From Hyphomonadaceae bacterium (GTDB lineage Bacteria; Pseudomonadota; Alphaproteobacteria; Caulobacterales; Aquidulcibacteraceae): DNA of 64,000 nucleotides. The notes under the pieces are model-generated. The model was not told where the DNA came from. It saw only the letters and a program-made list of their open reading frames with translations, and did no database searches. The DNA is taken from assembly GCA_016791445.1 (NCBI GenBank), contig JAEUMP010000007.1, positions 62,001 to 126,000 on the forward strand, given 5' to 3'. This document shows positions 46,361 through 55,202 of the stretch, in pieces. The position numbers and the translations under genes were made by a program. How positions within the stretch are numbered: position 1 is the first letter of the stretch; each line of letters starts with the position of its first letter.

Positions 46361-46474
46361 CCATCGAAGCCGGACCGCGCACCTCCCGGTGCGCATACCC
46401 ATGCCAAAACAACGCGAGATTCTCCGAAGTCTGGCGGCGCCCCCACATGCGCGGCCGGAGCTGCGCGGTCCGGC
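46361..46474 (+). repeat. Conserved 3' structured module, copy B
   Basis: An inverted repeat GCCGGACCGCGCA/TGCGCGGTCCGGC (46369-46381 and 46462-46474), extended by CTCC/GGAG after one mismatch, encloses hairpin GCGCACC-TCCC-GGTGCGC (46377-46394) and AGATTC-TCCG-AAGTCT followed by GGCGGCGCC. Relative to copy A, hairpin 1 has swapped a G-C pair for C-G, keeping the pairing. TGCGCATACCCATG is identical in both. Confidence 0.75.
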
Positions 46475-46527
46475 ATGGAAAACATCGCTCTATTCTCCAT
46501 CGCCCCCGTCTCCGCTATCTCACCGCC

Positions 46528-46899
46528 ATGCACATCATCCACACGCCAGACGCGCCTGCGGCCGCGCCCATCTCCTTCGATGATTTTCTCAAGGTCGACA
46601 TCCGTGTCGGCGAGATCATCGCCGTCGAGCCTTTTCCGGAAGCGCGCAAACCAGCCTTCAAACTGCAGATCGACTTCGGCCCCGCAATCGGTGTGAAGAA
46701 GTCGAGTGCGCAGATCACCGAGCACTACAGTCCCGAAGATCTGGTCGGACGTCAGGTCGCCGCCGTCGTGAACTTTCCGCCCCGACAGATCGGCAAGTTC
46801 ATGTCCGAGGTGCTAACGCTCGGCTTTCCCGATGAGAACGGCGCAGTGGTGCTTTTCGCGCCGGACCGGAAAACGCCGATCGGCGGCCGGCTCTTCTAG
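46528..46899 (+). CDS. csaA: CsaA-type tRNA-binding protein
   Basis: 123 residues from ATG 46528. A single OB-fold tRNA-binding domain: [33 protein letters not shown], then [21 protein letters not shown]. CsaA is an export-linked chaperone/tRNA-binding homodimer. The 3' end overlaps the convergent thioesterase gene by four bases. Confidence 0.93.
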   Translation: MHIIHTPDAPAAAPISFDDFLKVDIRVGEIIAVEPFPEARKPAFKLQIDFGPAIGVKKSSAQITEHYSPEDLVGRQVAAVVNFPPRQIGKFMSEVLTLGFPDENGAVVLFAPDRKTPIGGRLF

Positions 46900-47306
46900 G
46901 CAACAGGACGCGCGAAGGCGGCGGCGAGATCGGCGGGCACGCGCGCGGGGCGCCGCTTCACCGCGTCGAGCATCGCCCACGTGGTACGCGCGCGCGCCTT
47001 CTCAAGACCGTTCGTGCCGAGAATGCGCACATGGCGATCAAAGCGCGCGCCGCGCAGCTCGCCCAGCCACGTCTCCACGCGGATCGATTCGCCGAGTTTC
47101 GTCTCGCGCAGGAAATCCATCTCGAGGCGCGATGCGACCCAGACGTACTGCGCCTGCATCTCCGGGCTCGCGAAGGCGCGCCAGTGGCGCACGCCCGCCT
47201 CTTCGGCCCACGCGACATAGACCTTGTGGTTCACATGCCCGAGCTCGTCGATGTGCTCCGCGCGCGCCGTCGTTTCGAAGACGAATTGCGGCGTCGCCTC
47301 AGACAT
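46896..47306 (-). CDS. Acyl-CoA thioesterase, hot-dog fold
   Basis: 136 residues from ATG 47306. The 4HBT motif is [23 protein letters not shown], with the Asp of the YbgC/4-hydroxybenzoyl-CoA thioesterase group replaced by Glu-Leu-Gly-His; [17 protein letters not shown] follows. It hydrolyses acyl-CoA; substrate unknown. Its start lies in the 3' end of the coiled-coil gene (8-base overlap), so they are likely cotranscribed. Confidence 0.9.
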   Translation of the reverse strand: MSEATPQFVFETTARAEHIDELGHVNHKVYVAWAEEAGVRHWRAFASPEMQAQYVWVASRLEMDFLRETKLGESIRVETWLGELRGARFDRHVRILGTNGLEKARARTTWAMLDAVKRRPARVPADLAAAFARPVA

Positions 47307-48939
47307 TCTCGCCTTCGAGATAACGTCGCGCATCGGCGGCGGCGCCGTTGGCCAGCGCCCGCGCCTGTTCCACCCACCGCTCGCGACCAATCCGCCCCTT
47401 GAAGGCGAGATAGCGTTCGATCCAGCCGATGTTGGCCGGCGTCCACGCCGAGATCTGATCAAAGTGGTAGATGCCGAGTGAATTGAGCGTCGACTCGATG
47501 CGCGGCGTGACGCCGTCAATGAGGCGCAAATCATCTGGCGCGCCGCCGCGCGCGGCCGGAAGGCCCTGCGGCTTCACTTCCGCACCGCCCTGCTCCAGCG
47601 GGGCGAACGTATCGTCGCGCGGCGCCTGAGGACGTTGCTCGGCGGCGACTTTCGGCGCCAGCGCGATGGACTGCTCCAGATAGCGAACGCGGCTGTCCAG
47701 ATAGCGTGAACGCCATTTCAGGCGCGCCGCTTCCGGATCTTCCGCCGGCGCGGGACTTTCGACAATGACGGGCTCCGGCACCGGTGCGCTCTCAAGTGCT
47801 TCGATCCGCGCGAGAAGCGTCGTGCGTTCGGCCTCGAGATCCGCGAGACGACGCGTTGCGGAGACCGCGTCCGACTGCGCGCCCGCGAGCGCGCCTTCCT
47901 TTTCCGCGAGAATGCCGGCCATGCGCGCCCGCTCGCCGACGGCTTGCGTGGCGCGTGACTCCGCTGCCGCGAGGCGCTCGCGCAGCGCGGTCAGTTCATT
48001 GCGCACGCCATCGAGTTCGCCGGTATCGGCGATGGCCTGCGGCGTCTGTTCGATGACGCGCTCGCCTGCGTCGCGCAGACGCCCTTCAAGCCACGCGACG
48101 CGCGCTTCGAGGTAGCGCTGGCGCCACCGACGACGATTGTCAGCTTCATCATCGACGGGCGGCGCAACGATTGCGACAGGCTCGGGCTTCGGCGCGTTCG
48201 CCTCGCCCTCGAGATACCGCACACGCGCCTCCGCATAACGCGTACGCCAGCGCTCGCGATTGAGTTCATCGTCGGAGACGGAGGCGTCTTCAAGTTCCGC
48301 GATGCGCGCGTGCGCCGCCGCAAGGGACGCTTCCAGAGCCGCGTCGGGAGCGGTCACGCCTGCGAGACTATCTTGCGCCTCCAGGAAATTCACGCGCCCT
48401 TCGAGGTAGCGCGACTTCCAGCGCATGGCGCGCACTTCGACGCCCTCTTCAGTCGCCGAGGGGAGCGTCGCCTTGTCGAGATCGGCTTCCAGCAACGCTG
48501 CGCGTCTTTCGAGGTCGGCGCCTTTGGACTCGGCATCGCGAAGCGCGGTTTCCAGCAAGGCGAGTCGATCCGCGGCGGCGGAATCGGACGCGGCGGCGGC
48601 CAATTGGCTTTCGAGATCGCGGATGCGACGGTCGTGTTCGGCGCACTCTGTCTCACGTTCGTTCAGCTGCCGGCGCAGCGCCTCCGCCTCTTCGTTGGCC
48701 TGGTCGAAGCGGATCTGCATTGCATCGAGTTCGGCGTTGCCGAGCGTGTAGCCTCGATCGTCCGCAGGCGTGTATCCGACAAGCCCCAGAAGTTCGTTGC
48801 GCAGGCGGTTGCGTTCGCCGTCCCGTTCGATCCAGAGCGCGCGGTTGCGGATGCAGTGCCAGCTCCAGCCCGCGAGGCCGCCGCCGAACACTGCAGCCAG
48901 TGCGAGCGGCACGGCGAGTTGTTGAAGGAGGTAGAGCAT
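47299..48939 (-). CDS. Membrane-anchored coiled-coil protein with W-R-x-R-Y repeats and HhH-like end
   Basis: 546 residues. One N-terminal membrane helix (LAVPLALAAVFGGGLAGWSW), then a long heptad region. Four copies of a motif (R/K)W(R/K)xRY(L/A)(E/D)xRVxxLE appear: RWKSRYLEGRVNFLE, RWRTRYAEARVRYLE, RWRQRYLEARVAWLE and KWRSRYLDSRVRYLE. The C-terminus (about 475-540) has DDLRLIDGVTPRIESTLNSLGIYHFDQISAW, a helix-hairpin-helix type module as in NuoE-associated or DUF4332 tails. Function unknown. It is the last gene of the three-gene envelope operon (12 bases after the OmpA gene). Confidence 0.85.
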   Translation of the reverse strand: MLYLLQQLAVPLALAAVFGGGLAGWSWHCIRNRALWIERDGERNRLRNELLGLVGYTPADDRGYTLGNAELDAMQIRFDQANEEAEALRRQLNERETECAEHDRRIRDLESQLAAAASDSAAADRLALLETALRDAESKGADLERRAALLEADLDKATLPSATEEGVEVRAMRWKSRYLEGRVNFLEAQDSLAGVTAPDAALEASLAAAHARIAELEDASVSDDELNRERWRTRYAEARVRYLEGEANAPKPEPVAIVAPPVDDEADNRRRWRQRYLEARVAWLEGRLRDAGERVIEQTPQAIADTGELDGVRNELTALRERLAAAESRATQAVGERARMAGILAEKEGALAGAQSDAVSATRRLADLEAERTTLLARIEALESAPVPEPVIVESPAPAEDPEAARLKWRSRYLDSRVRYLEQSIALAPKVAAEQRPQAPRDDTFAPLEQGGAEVKPQGLPAARGGAPDDLRLIDGVTPRIESTLNSLGIYHFDQISAWTPANIGWIERYLAFKGRIGRERWVEQARALANGAAADARRYLEGENV

Positions 48940-48951
48940 GGGTCCCTGGCC

Positions 48952-50061
48952 TCAGGTCACGGTGAATTCGATGCGGCGGTTGCGAGCGCGGTTTTCCGCG
49001 GTGTTGTTGGGCGCGCGCGGCGCCGTCTGTCCGTAGCCCTTCGCGCTCAGCCGTTCGGCGGCGACGCCGCGCTCGGCGAGGTAGTCGCGCACAGCCTGCG
49101 CGCGGGTCTGCGACAGGGACATGTTGAGCGCGGGATCGCCGACATTGTCGGTATGCCCGGACACGGCGATCGAATAGTTATCGCAGCGGCGCGCGACGAT
49201 TGCGAGATTGTCCAGCAACACGCGGCTGGACGGATCGATCGCCGCCGAACCTGTTTCGAACTCGACGACATTGCTGCGCATGAGCAGCCGGAACGCGTTC
49301 TGGCAGGTTTCGGCGCTGGCTTCCGAAAGGTTGAGCCCCTCGATCTCGCGGATGCCGAGGCTCTGGCCTTCGACCGTGAGATCCTTCACCGCCACAACGA
49401 AGGGCGCAGCGAGCGGCTTGTCGTAGTGAGCGCCGACATCGGCAACCGACGCCTGCTCTCCTTCGCCGATGACGGCGAGGCGGTTGTCCACGAGCCGCGC
49501 CTTGCCGCGCTTTAGCTTTCCCAGCTGCCGCAACGCGTCGAGCGCCACGTCGTCCCACACCGGCGAAGGCGCGCCGAGCGCAACTGTCATGCGGTCGGTC
49601 ACTTTCAGCCCAGAGAACGGCGCGCGCGCCGCTTCCAGCAGCCGGTTGCGTACGGCCTCGCTCGGCACATGGCCGACAAGCGTCACGCCGGCTGAGGACT
49701 TCTCCGCGCTCCACGAAAATGGCGAAACGCGCGTGCCGACGATCGTCTGGTTGTCGACACCGGTGACGCCGCCGATATAGGGACCGCCGGGTCCTGCCGC
49801 CGCGATCGCGATCTCCTCCACGCGCACCTGTTCGCTGGAGGAGGCGACCCCGCCCGATACGACTGCTGTCTGCCCGTTCATCTCGACATCGATATCGGCG
49901 ACGCCATTGCTGGCCAGCGCGCGTTCGACTTTCGATTTCAGCTGCGCCTCGATCCCGGAGAGCGACAGCGCGTGGGGACCGAACATGGCGGCGGCGAGGA
50001 CGAATACGGCGATGCCGCAGCCCAGCCAGAAGCCCGTCCAGCACGATCCCGACGTGTTCAT
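48952..50061 (-). CDS. BON and OmpA domain protein
   Basis: 369 residues. A membrane helix or signal (GFWLGCGIAVFVLAAAMFG), BON-like domains (about 40-150, VEMNGQTAVVSGGVAS and AGVTLVGHVPSEAVRN), then OmpA-like with VEFETGSAAIDPSSRVLLDNLA, GHTDNVGDPALNMSLSQTRAQAV and NRRIEFTVT. It would bind peptidoglycan non-covalently at the periplasmic face. The start overlaps the small membrane protein stop (ATGA). Confidence 0.93.
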   Translation of the reverse strand: MNTSGSCWTGFWLGCGIAVFVLAAAMFGPHALSLSGIEAQLKSKVERALASNGVADIDVEMNGQTAVVSGGVASSSEQVRVEEIAIAAAGPGGPYIGGVTGVDNQTIVGTRVSPFSWSAEKSSAGVTLVGHVPSEAVRNRLLEAARAPFSGLKVTDRMTVALGAPSPVWDDVALDALRQLGKLKRGKARLVDNRLAVIGEGEQASVADVGAHYDKPLAAPFVVAVKDLTVEGQSLGIREIEGLNLSEASAETCQNAFRLLMRSNVVEFETGSAAIDPSSRVLLDNLAIVARRCDNYSIAVSGHTDNVGDPALNMSLSQTRAQAVRDYLAERGVAAERLSAKGYGQTAPRAPNNTAENRARNRRIEFTVT

Positions 50062-50258
50062 TCCGAGACGGCCTCCACCGCCCCGAGCGCGGCGCGCGAC
50101 CGCGCCATGTGCACGGCGTCCGACAGGCGCTCGATGTCGTCTTCCACGTCGCGGCGCACGCCGTGCATGACGATGGCGCGCAACAGCCAGCCGCCGGCGA
50201 AACCGACGGCGATCGCCCCCGCGAAGAGCGCGATGTAGGACAGGACGAGGTTCGTCAT
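50058..50258 (-). CDS. Small membrane protein, first gene of envelope operon
   Basis: 66 residues with one membrane helix (IALFAGAIAVGFAGGWLLRAI) and a charged tail (RRDVEDDIERLSDAVHMARSR). Overlaps the BON-OmpA start by four bases. It may organise or regulate the downstream pair. No recognised family. Confidence 0.75.
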   Translation of the reverse strand: MTNLVLSYIALFAGAIAVGFAGGWLLRAIVMHGVRRDVEDDIERLSDAVHMARSRAALGAVEAVSE

Positions 50259-50464
50259 CGCACGCTCACTTCCATTCGCCTGACAGGAGAGCCGGTTAAA
50301 CCTGTATTCAACCGGGCGCCGCTCAGGCTACACTTTGTCAGCCCTAACAAGAACAGGAAAACCCTGAAACGAGCGTTCCTTTTCCATGTAGAGAAGATTA
50401 ACGCTCATCTTGCGAATTGTATCGCGCGGCAGGCGATTGCCGCGCATTGCGCCCCACCGAAAGC

Positions 50465-51286
50465 ATGTCCGCACCCTTACGCATCACCAGCGCCGCCAAT
50501 CCCGTCGTGAAAAGCCTGAAGGCGCTGCACCTCAAGAAAGGACGCAGCGAAAGCGGACTTTTTCTCGCGGAAGGCGCACGCCTCGCATCCGAAGCGGCGG
50601 ACTTGGGCGTATGGCCGCAGATCATGGCGGTGTCGGAAGCCGCGCTCGAACGACCGCAGGTTAAGAAGCTGGTAAGCGCCGCGGCCAAGGCCGGCGCCCG
50701 CGTCATCGAGACGAGCGAGGCCATCCTTGGTCAGATCGGCAAGCGCGACAATCCGCAGACCGTCATCGGCGCCTACCGCCAGCGCTTCACGCCGCTCGAC
50801 GATCTGCCCATTCAAAAGCCCGGCTTGTTCGTGGCGCTGGAAGGCGTGCGCGACCCCGGCAATCTCGGCACGATCACGCGCACCGCCGACAGCGTCGGCG
50901 CGCATGGCGTCATCCTTGTCGGCCAGACCTGCGATCCTTTCTCGGTGGAGGCAGTCCGCGCGACGATGGGCTCGATTTTCGCCATGCCGCTCGCCCGCAC
51001 AGATTTCACGACCTTCGAGGCCTGGAGACGCGGGCGCGACCTGCTGCTCGCCGGCGCCTCGCTCAAGGGCCTCGATCCCCACGACGCCTTCCCCGCCGAA
51101 CGCGGCGTCGTCGTGTTCATGGGCAATGAGCAATCGGGCCTGCCGGCGCACATGGAAGCGGCGTGCGACGCTCTCGTCAGGATCCCGATGAAGGGTCGCG
51201 CGGACTCGCTCAATCTCGCGATCGCGACCGGCGTGATGCTCTATGACGTGTGGCGCAGGAGGGGGTATGCCGGGGCCCGTGACTGA
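50465..51286 (+). CDS. TrmH/SpoU family RNA methyltransferase
   Basis: 273 residues from ATG 50465. An N-terminal substrate-binding part is followed by the SpoU knot: VALEGVRDPGNLGTITRTADSVGAHG, VVVFMGNEQSGLP and IPMKGRADSLNLAIATGVMLYD. It 2'-O-methylates tRNA or 23S rRNA. Overlaps the next gene by 20 bases. Confidence 0.93.
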   Translation: MSAPLRITSAANPVVKSLKALHLKKGRSESGLFLAEGARLASEAADLGVWPQIMAVSEAALERPQVKKLVSAAAKAGARVIETSEAILGQIGKRDNPQTVIGAYRQRFTPLDDLPIQKPGLFVALEGVRDPGNLGTITRTADSVGAHGVILVGQTCDPFSVEAVRATMGSIFAMPLARTDFTTFEAWRRGRDLLLAGASLKGLDPHDAFPAERGVVVFMGNEQSGLPAHMEAACDALVRIPMKGRADSLNLAIATGVMLYDVWRRRGYAGARD

Positions 51287-51689
51287 CACGCGACGCGCGC
51301 TTGTGGCGGGTGTCTTCTATTTCGCGGTCGTCTTTGCGATCGCCTTTGTCATGGGCGTGGCGCGCACGCTGATCCTTGCAGCGGCGCCCGACGTCCCGCG
51401 ACTTGCGGCCGTTCTCGTCGAGGCGCCGATTCTGGTCGTCGCCTCGTGGTTCATCTGCCGACGTGTCGTGCAGCGGCTCAATGTGCCCGGACAGTTAGGG
51501 CCGAGGATCATCATGGGGGCCACCGGCTTCGTCTTCATGCTCGCCGCGGAAATCGCGCTGAGCGTCTTGGCTGGCGGCCGCTCCATCGCGGATCTCTTTG
51601 CTCTCTATGCCGACCCGAGCCACGCGACCGGGCTCGCGGCGCAGATGATCTTTGCAATCATTCCTCTCGTGCAGGGCCGCACGCCATGA
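51267..51689 (+). CDS. Small four-helix membrane protein
   Basis: 140 residues from ATG 51267 (AGGAGG just before). Four hydrophobic segments (ALVAGVFYFAVVFAIAFVMGVA, LAAVLVEAPILVVASWFIC, IIMGATGFVFMLAAEIALSVL, LAAQMIFAIIPLV). Overlaps the previous and next genes, so it is tightly coupled to them. No recognised family. Confidence 0.78.
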   Translation: MPGPVTDTRRALVAGVFYFAVVFAIAFVMGVARTLILAAAPDVPRLAAVLVEAPILVVASWFICRRVVQRLNVPGQLGPRIIMGATGFVFMLAAEIALSVLAGGRSIADLFALYADPSHATGLAAQMIFAIIPLVQGRTP

Positions 51690-52576
51690 AGATACCGAGC
51701 CCTAAAATCCTCGTCGCCGAAGGTTGGAAGGACTACGCCCTGCTCGACAGCGGCGATGGCTGGAAGCTCGAACGCGTCGGCCCGTACAAATTCGCGCGGC
51801 CCGAACCGCAGGCATTGTGGCGCGCGCAATCGAACCCCGAGAAGTGGCAGGTCGATGCCCGCTTTTCCCCTGCCGCCGACGAGGCGGAGGAAATGGGCCG
51901 CTGGCGCACCACGCGACCGATCCCGGAAAGCTGGCCGATCAAATATCGCGACATCGCGTTCCACGCCCGCTGCACGCCCTTCCGCCATCTCGGCTTCTTC
52001 CCCGAACAGGCTTCGCAGTGGATGTGGGCGAACGAGCACATCAGGCCGGGCTCGCAAGTGCTCAATCTCTTCGGCTACACCGGCGTCGCCAGCCTCATGG
52101 CCGCGAAAGCCGGCGCGCAGGTCACGCATGTGGATGCATCGAAGAAAGCCATCGGCTTCGCGCGTCAGAACCAGGATCTCGCGCAGATGCAGGACGCGCC
52201 GATCCGCTGGATCGCCGACGACGCGCTCGCCTTCGTGAAGCGCGAGGCGCGGCGGGGCCGGAAGTATGACGGCATCATCCTCGATCCGCCCAAGCATGGC
52301 CGCGGGCCGAACGGCGAGATCTGGCGGCTGGACGAACAATTGTTCGATCTGCTCTCCTCCCTGCGCCCCATCCTCGCGGACCGCGGAGAGCGCCCGACCT
52401 TCGTCATCGCCACGCTCTACGCGCTACGCCTGTCGCACCTCGCGCTGACGCGCACGCTCGCTGATGCGCTGGACGGAATGGGTGGCGAGATCGAGGCCGG
52501 CGAAATGGCGCTGCGGGAGGACAAGTCGGACAGATTATTGCCGACGGCGCTTTTTGCGCGGTGGTTGCGGCGATGA
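51686..52576 (+). CDS. RlmI/RlmK-like class I methyltransferase
   Basis: 296 residues from ATG 51686 (overlaps the upstream stop). Motif I is VLNLFGYTGVASLMAAKAGAQVTHVDASKKA; the catalytic stretch is GIILDPPKHGRGPNGEIW, matching rRNA base methyltransferases, though the usual PUA domain is absent. Probably acts on rRNA; the exact position cannot be read. Confidence 0.88.
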   Translation: MKIPSPKILVAEGWKDYALLDSGDGWKLERVGPYKFARPEPQALWRAQSNPEKWQVDARFSPAADEAEEMGRWRTTRPIPESWPIKYRDIAFHARCTPFRHLGFFPEQASQWMWANEHIRPGSQVLNLFGYTGVASLMAAKAGAQVTHVDASKKAIGFARQNQDLAQMQDAPIRWIADDALAFVKREARRGRKYDGIILDPPKHGRGPNGEIWRLDEQLFDLLSSLRPILADRGERPTFVIATLYALRLSHLALTRTLADALDGMGGEIEAGEMALREDKSDRLLPTALFARWLRR

Positions 52577-52612
52577 ACGAGCCTGTGTGAAAGCCCTGAG
52601 CTGGAAGTCATC

Positions 52613-53056
52613 ATGACCCTGATCCGAAGCTTGTTTAGTTGGCATGGCCGAATTCGCGGCGGTCAATTCTTCTTCTGGCTGTTTGGAGCCAGCCTCATCG
52701 CGTCGGCCGGATCTATGGTTCTGACTCAGACACTGATCCCAATCGATCCAGAATCAGGTGGCCGACTGGCTGACTCGACGTTTTGGGTTTTGTGGTGGGC
52801 GGGCCAACTACCCGGAACGATTGCGATCGCATCACTGCTCGCGCGTCGCCTCCACGACCTCGGATACTCGGCGCGATGGTTGATGCCAGCCGGCGCCTAC
52901 GTGTTTCTGGCCGTCCTCGCCTCAACGAGATGGGACATGACCAACACCTTGCTGGGAGCGGCCATCTCGATCCCGGTAGTGGCGGCAATGATCTGCCTTT
53001 TGGTGGCGCCCGGAGAGCCGCGAGAAAATCGTTATGGCCCTGCGCCGACGGCCTGA
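52613..53056 (+). CDS. DUF805 family membrane protein
   Basis: 147 residues. Four membrane segments and the DUF805 hallmarks: SWHGRIRGGQFFFWLFG near the start and LLARRLHDLGYSARW in the middle. Function of the family is unknown. Composition is slightly less GC-rich than the flanks. Confidence 0.9.
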   Translation: MTLIRSLFSWHGRIRGGQFFFWLFGASLIASAGSMVLTQTLIPIDPESGGRLADSTFWVLWWAGQLPGTIAIASLLARRLHDLGYSARWLMPAGAYVFLAVLASTRWDMTNTLLGAAISIPVVAAMICLLVAPGEPRENRYGPAPTA

Positions 53057-53116
53057 CAGCCGCCGCTCGCCGGCGACGGCGCGCTTTGCGCCGCGACGCA
53101 CCAGTGCCGCCACCGT

Positions 53117-53256
53117 GCTTCCCCGTGAGGGGAAGCTGTCAGTGCGCAGCACTGACTGATGGGGCGGTAGGCTCGATCTTGCGGAACGGGGCCGCCGCCC
53201 CGTACGTCTCGCTTCGCGAGCCACTTCCCCTCGCGGGGAAGGACGGAACCATGCCG
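53117..53256. repeat. Palindrome-rich intergenic repeat element
   Basis: Lies in the 347-base gap between DUF805 and telA, which has no convincing gene. Hairpins are CTTCCCC-GTGA-GGGGAAG, TCAGTGC-GCA-GCACTGA and CTTCCCC-TCGC-GGGGAAG, and the first and last arms also match each other across the element. It looks like a REP-like mosaic element widespread in GC-rich proteobacteria (inference). Confidence 0.55.
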
Positions 53257-53403
53257 ATCCGACCAGCGGAACGCCGCCGCTTCGGCAAAATCGGACGGCG
53301 CTCTCTGGAAGCCGGCTCCGACCATTCCCACATGAACTGAAGGGACGAGCGCAATCATCCGGGAGGGATGGTAGAGTGGCGCTCCATTGCGGAGGTTCCA
53401 TCA

Positions 53404-54504
53404 GTGTCTGACACGCCGGCAAACCCTCAGCCGACTGCCACGTCCACCCCCACTTCCACCCCGCCGCTCGCCGTCGACAAAGGGGCTCTCGACCGCATCC
53501 GGGCCGAAATCCAGCTCGGCGACCGGGCCAAGATCTCCACCTACGGCGACCGCGCGCAGCGCTCAGTGACGAGCTACGCCGACAAGGTGCTGGCGCAGAC
53601 ACGCAACCGTGAGCTTGGCGATACCGGCAAGCTGCTCACCGACATCATCATGAAGGCCAAGAAGCTCGACCCCGCTGCGCTGCAGGACGAGGGCTTCTTC
53701 GGCAAGCTGTTCGGCAACGCCAAGGCGCAGATCGAGAAATTCAAGGCGCGCTACGACGACGTCGCCGGCCAGATCGACGGCGTCGGCATCGAACTCGACA
53801 AGCGCCGCGAGAGCCTGCGGCGCGACATCGCCATGCTCGACGACCTGCACGAGGAAACCCGCGCGTCGATCCTAGATCTGGAAACCTACATCGCCGCCGG
53901 CAAGCAGTTCGCCGAGGACTTCCGCGCCAACGAGGTCCCGCGTCTGCAACAGGCCGCTGAGGAAGCGGCGAAGACCGAAGGCGGCGGCCTCATGGAGGCG
54001 CAGGCGCTGAACGATGCGCTGCAGGCGCTCGACCGTCTGGAAAAGCGCGTATTCTATCTCCAGCAGGCGCGCCAGATCGGCATCCAGCAGCTGCCGCAGA
54101 TCCGCATCGTGCAGGCGAGCGACGAAACGCTGATGGAGCAACTGCAGGCGTCCACGCGCCTGACCATCCCGCTCTGGAAGCAGAAGATGGTGCTCATCCT
54201 CGGCCTGAACCGCCAGAAGGAAGCGCTCGACCTGCAAAAGACCGTGACCGACGCGACGAACGCCATGCTGCGCCAGACGTCGGACATGATGAAGGATCAG
54301 GCGATCGACATCGAGGAACAGTCGCAACGCGGCATCGTCGATCTCGAAACGCTGGAAAAGACGAACCACGATCTCATCGAGACGATTTCCGGCGTCATCC
54401 GCGTGCAGGAAGAGGGTCGCGCCAAACGCGCCGCCGTCGAAGCGCGCATGGAGGAACTGAGCGGCGAGCTGCGCAAGGCGCTCGTCGACAATTCCGCCCG
54501 CTGA
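53404..54504 (+). CDS. telA: TelA-family toxic anion resistance protein
   Basis: 366 residues from GTG 53404 (GGAGG eight bases upstream). The TelA/KlaA core is all-helical: [30 protein letters not shown], then [37 protein letters not shown]. Linked to tellurite and cell-envelope stress resistance. Followed seven bases later by xpaC, as in Bacillus yaaN-xpaC. Confidence 0.93.
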   Translation: MSDTPANPQPTATSTPTSTPPLAVDKGALDRIRAEIQLGDRAKISTYGDRAQRSVTSYADKVLAQTRNRELGDTGKLLTDIIMKAKKLDPAALQDEGFFGKLFGNAKAQIEKFKARYDDVAGQIDGVGIELDKRRESLRRDIAMLDDLHEETRASILDLETYIAAGKQFAEDFRANEVPRLQQAAEEAAKTEGGGLMEAQALNDALQALDRLEKRVFYLQQARQIGIQQLPQIRIVQASDETLMEQLQASTRLTIPLWKQKMVLILGLNRQKEALDLQKTVTDATNAMLRQTSDMMKDQAIDIEEQSQRGIVDLETLEKTNHDLIETISGVIRVQEEGRAKRAAVEARMEELSGELRKALVDNSAR

Positions 54505-54511
54505 CGTCGCG

Positions 54512-55120
54512 ATGAACGAAAGCCGTGCGCTCTTGGCCGGCGGCGTCGCCGCCGTGCTGGCGTTGCCCGTGGCCGTGCTCGTCTTCCGCGCGCCGGTGCC
54601 GCTCGGCCTCCTGGCGGCGGGGCTCGCCTACGGGGCCGGATTCTTCGCATTTGCGCGCACGACGCTCGCGCCGCCGCGCTTTGTTCCCTCACCTGCGCCA
54701 GCCTGGCAGCTGACGATCATGCAGGGCGTCGCCGATGCGCACCGGCTGTCCGCCGCCGCCGCCCGGCTGCTGAACGCGCGGGCGCGCACCCACGCCGAAG
54801 GCATGGCGCGCACCGCCCATGTCATCGCCGTCGCCGTCCAGGAGGACCCTTCCGCCCTCGGCACGGTCCAGCGTTTCCTGACCTACTACCTCCCCCGCAG
54901 CGTCACGCTCTTGGAAAGTTTCGCCATTCTGGAAACCGAACCCGTCCGCAACGCCAAACGCCTCGACGAATTGACCGTGCTCGTCGGCAAGCTCGACAAG
55001 GCGTTCACGCAGTATGCGGACAAACTCGCCGACGACGCGCTGAAGCTTCTCGACATCGAGATGCGCCTCGTCGATGCGGCGCTCCAGGAAGACGATCTCG
55101 GCGACCCGCCGAAGGCGTGA
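54512..55120 (+). CDS. XpaC-like protein
   Basis: 202 residues. Two membrane segments at the N-terminus, then a helical domain ([59 protein letters not shown]) as in the 5-bromo-4-chloroindolyl phosphate hydrolysis family. These are membrane partners of TelA proteins; their enzymatic name is historical. Confidence 0.85.
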   Translation: MNESRALLAGGVAAVLALPVAVLVFRAPVPLGLLAAGLAYGAGFFAFARTTLAPPRFVPSPAPAWQLTIMQGVADAHRLSAAAARLLNARARTHAEGMARTAHVIAVAVQEDPSALGTVQRFLTYYLPRSVTLLESFAILETEPVRNAKRLDELTVLVGKLDKAFTQYADKLADDALKLLDIEMRLVDAALQEDDLGDPPKA

Positions 55121-55202
55121 GCGCATGCCCCCTGTTTCCCCAACGCCAACTGGCGTCCCGCGCCGTTCGGGCGCAAACTGCCACGAACACAGGGAGCCCG
55201 AG

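Noticed and set aside
53250-53339. Short ORF (MPIRPAERR...) before telA
   Set aside because: No ribosome site; lies at the edge of the palindromic element; no conserved features.
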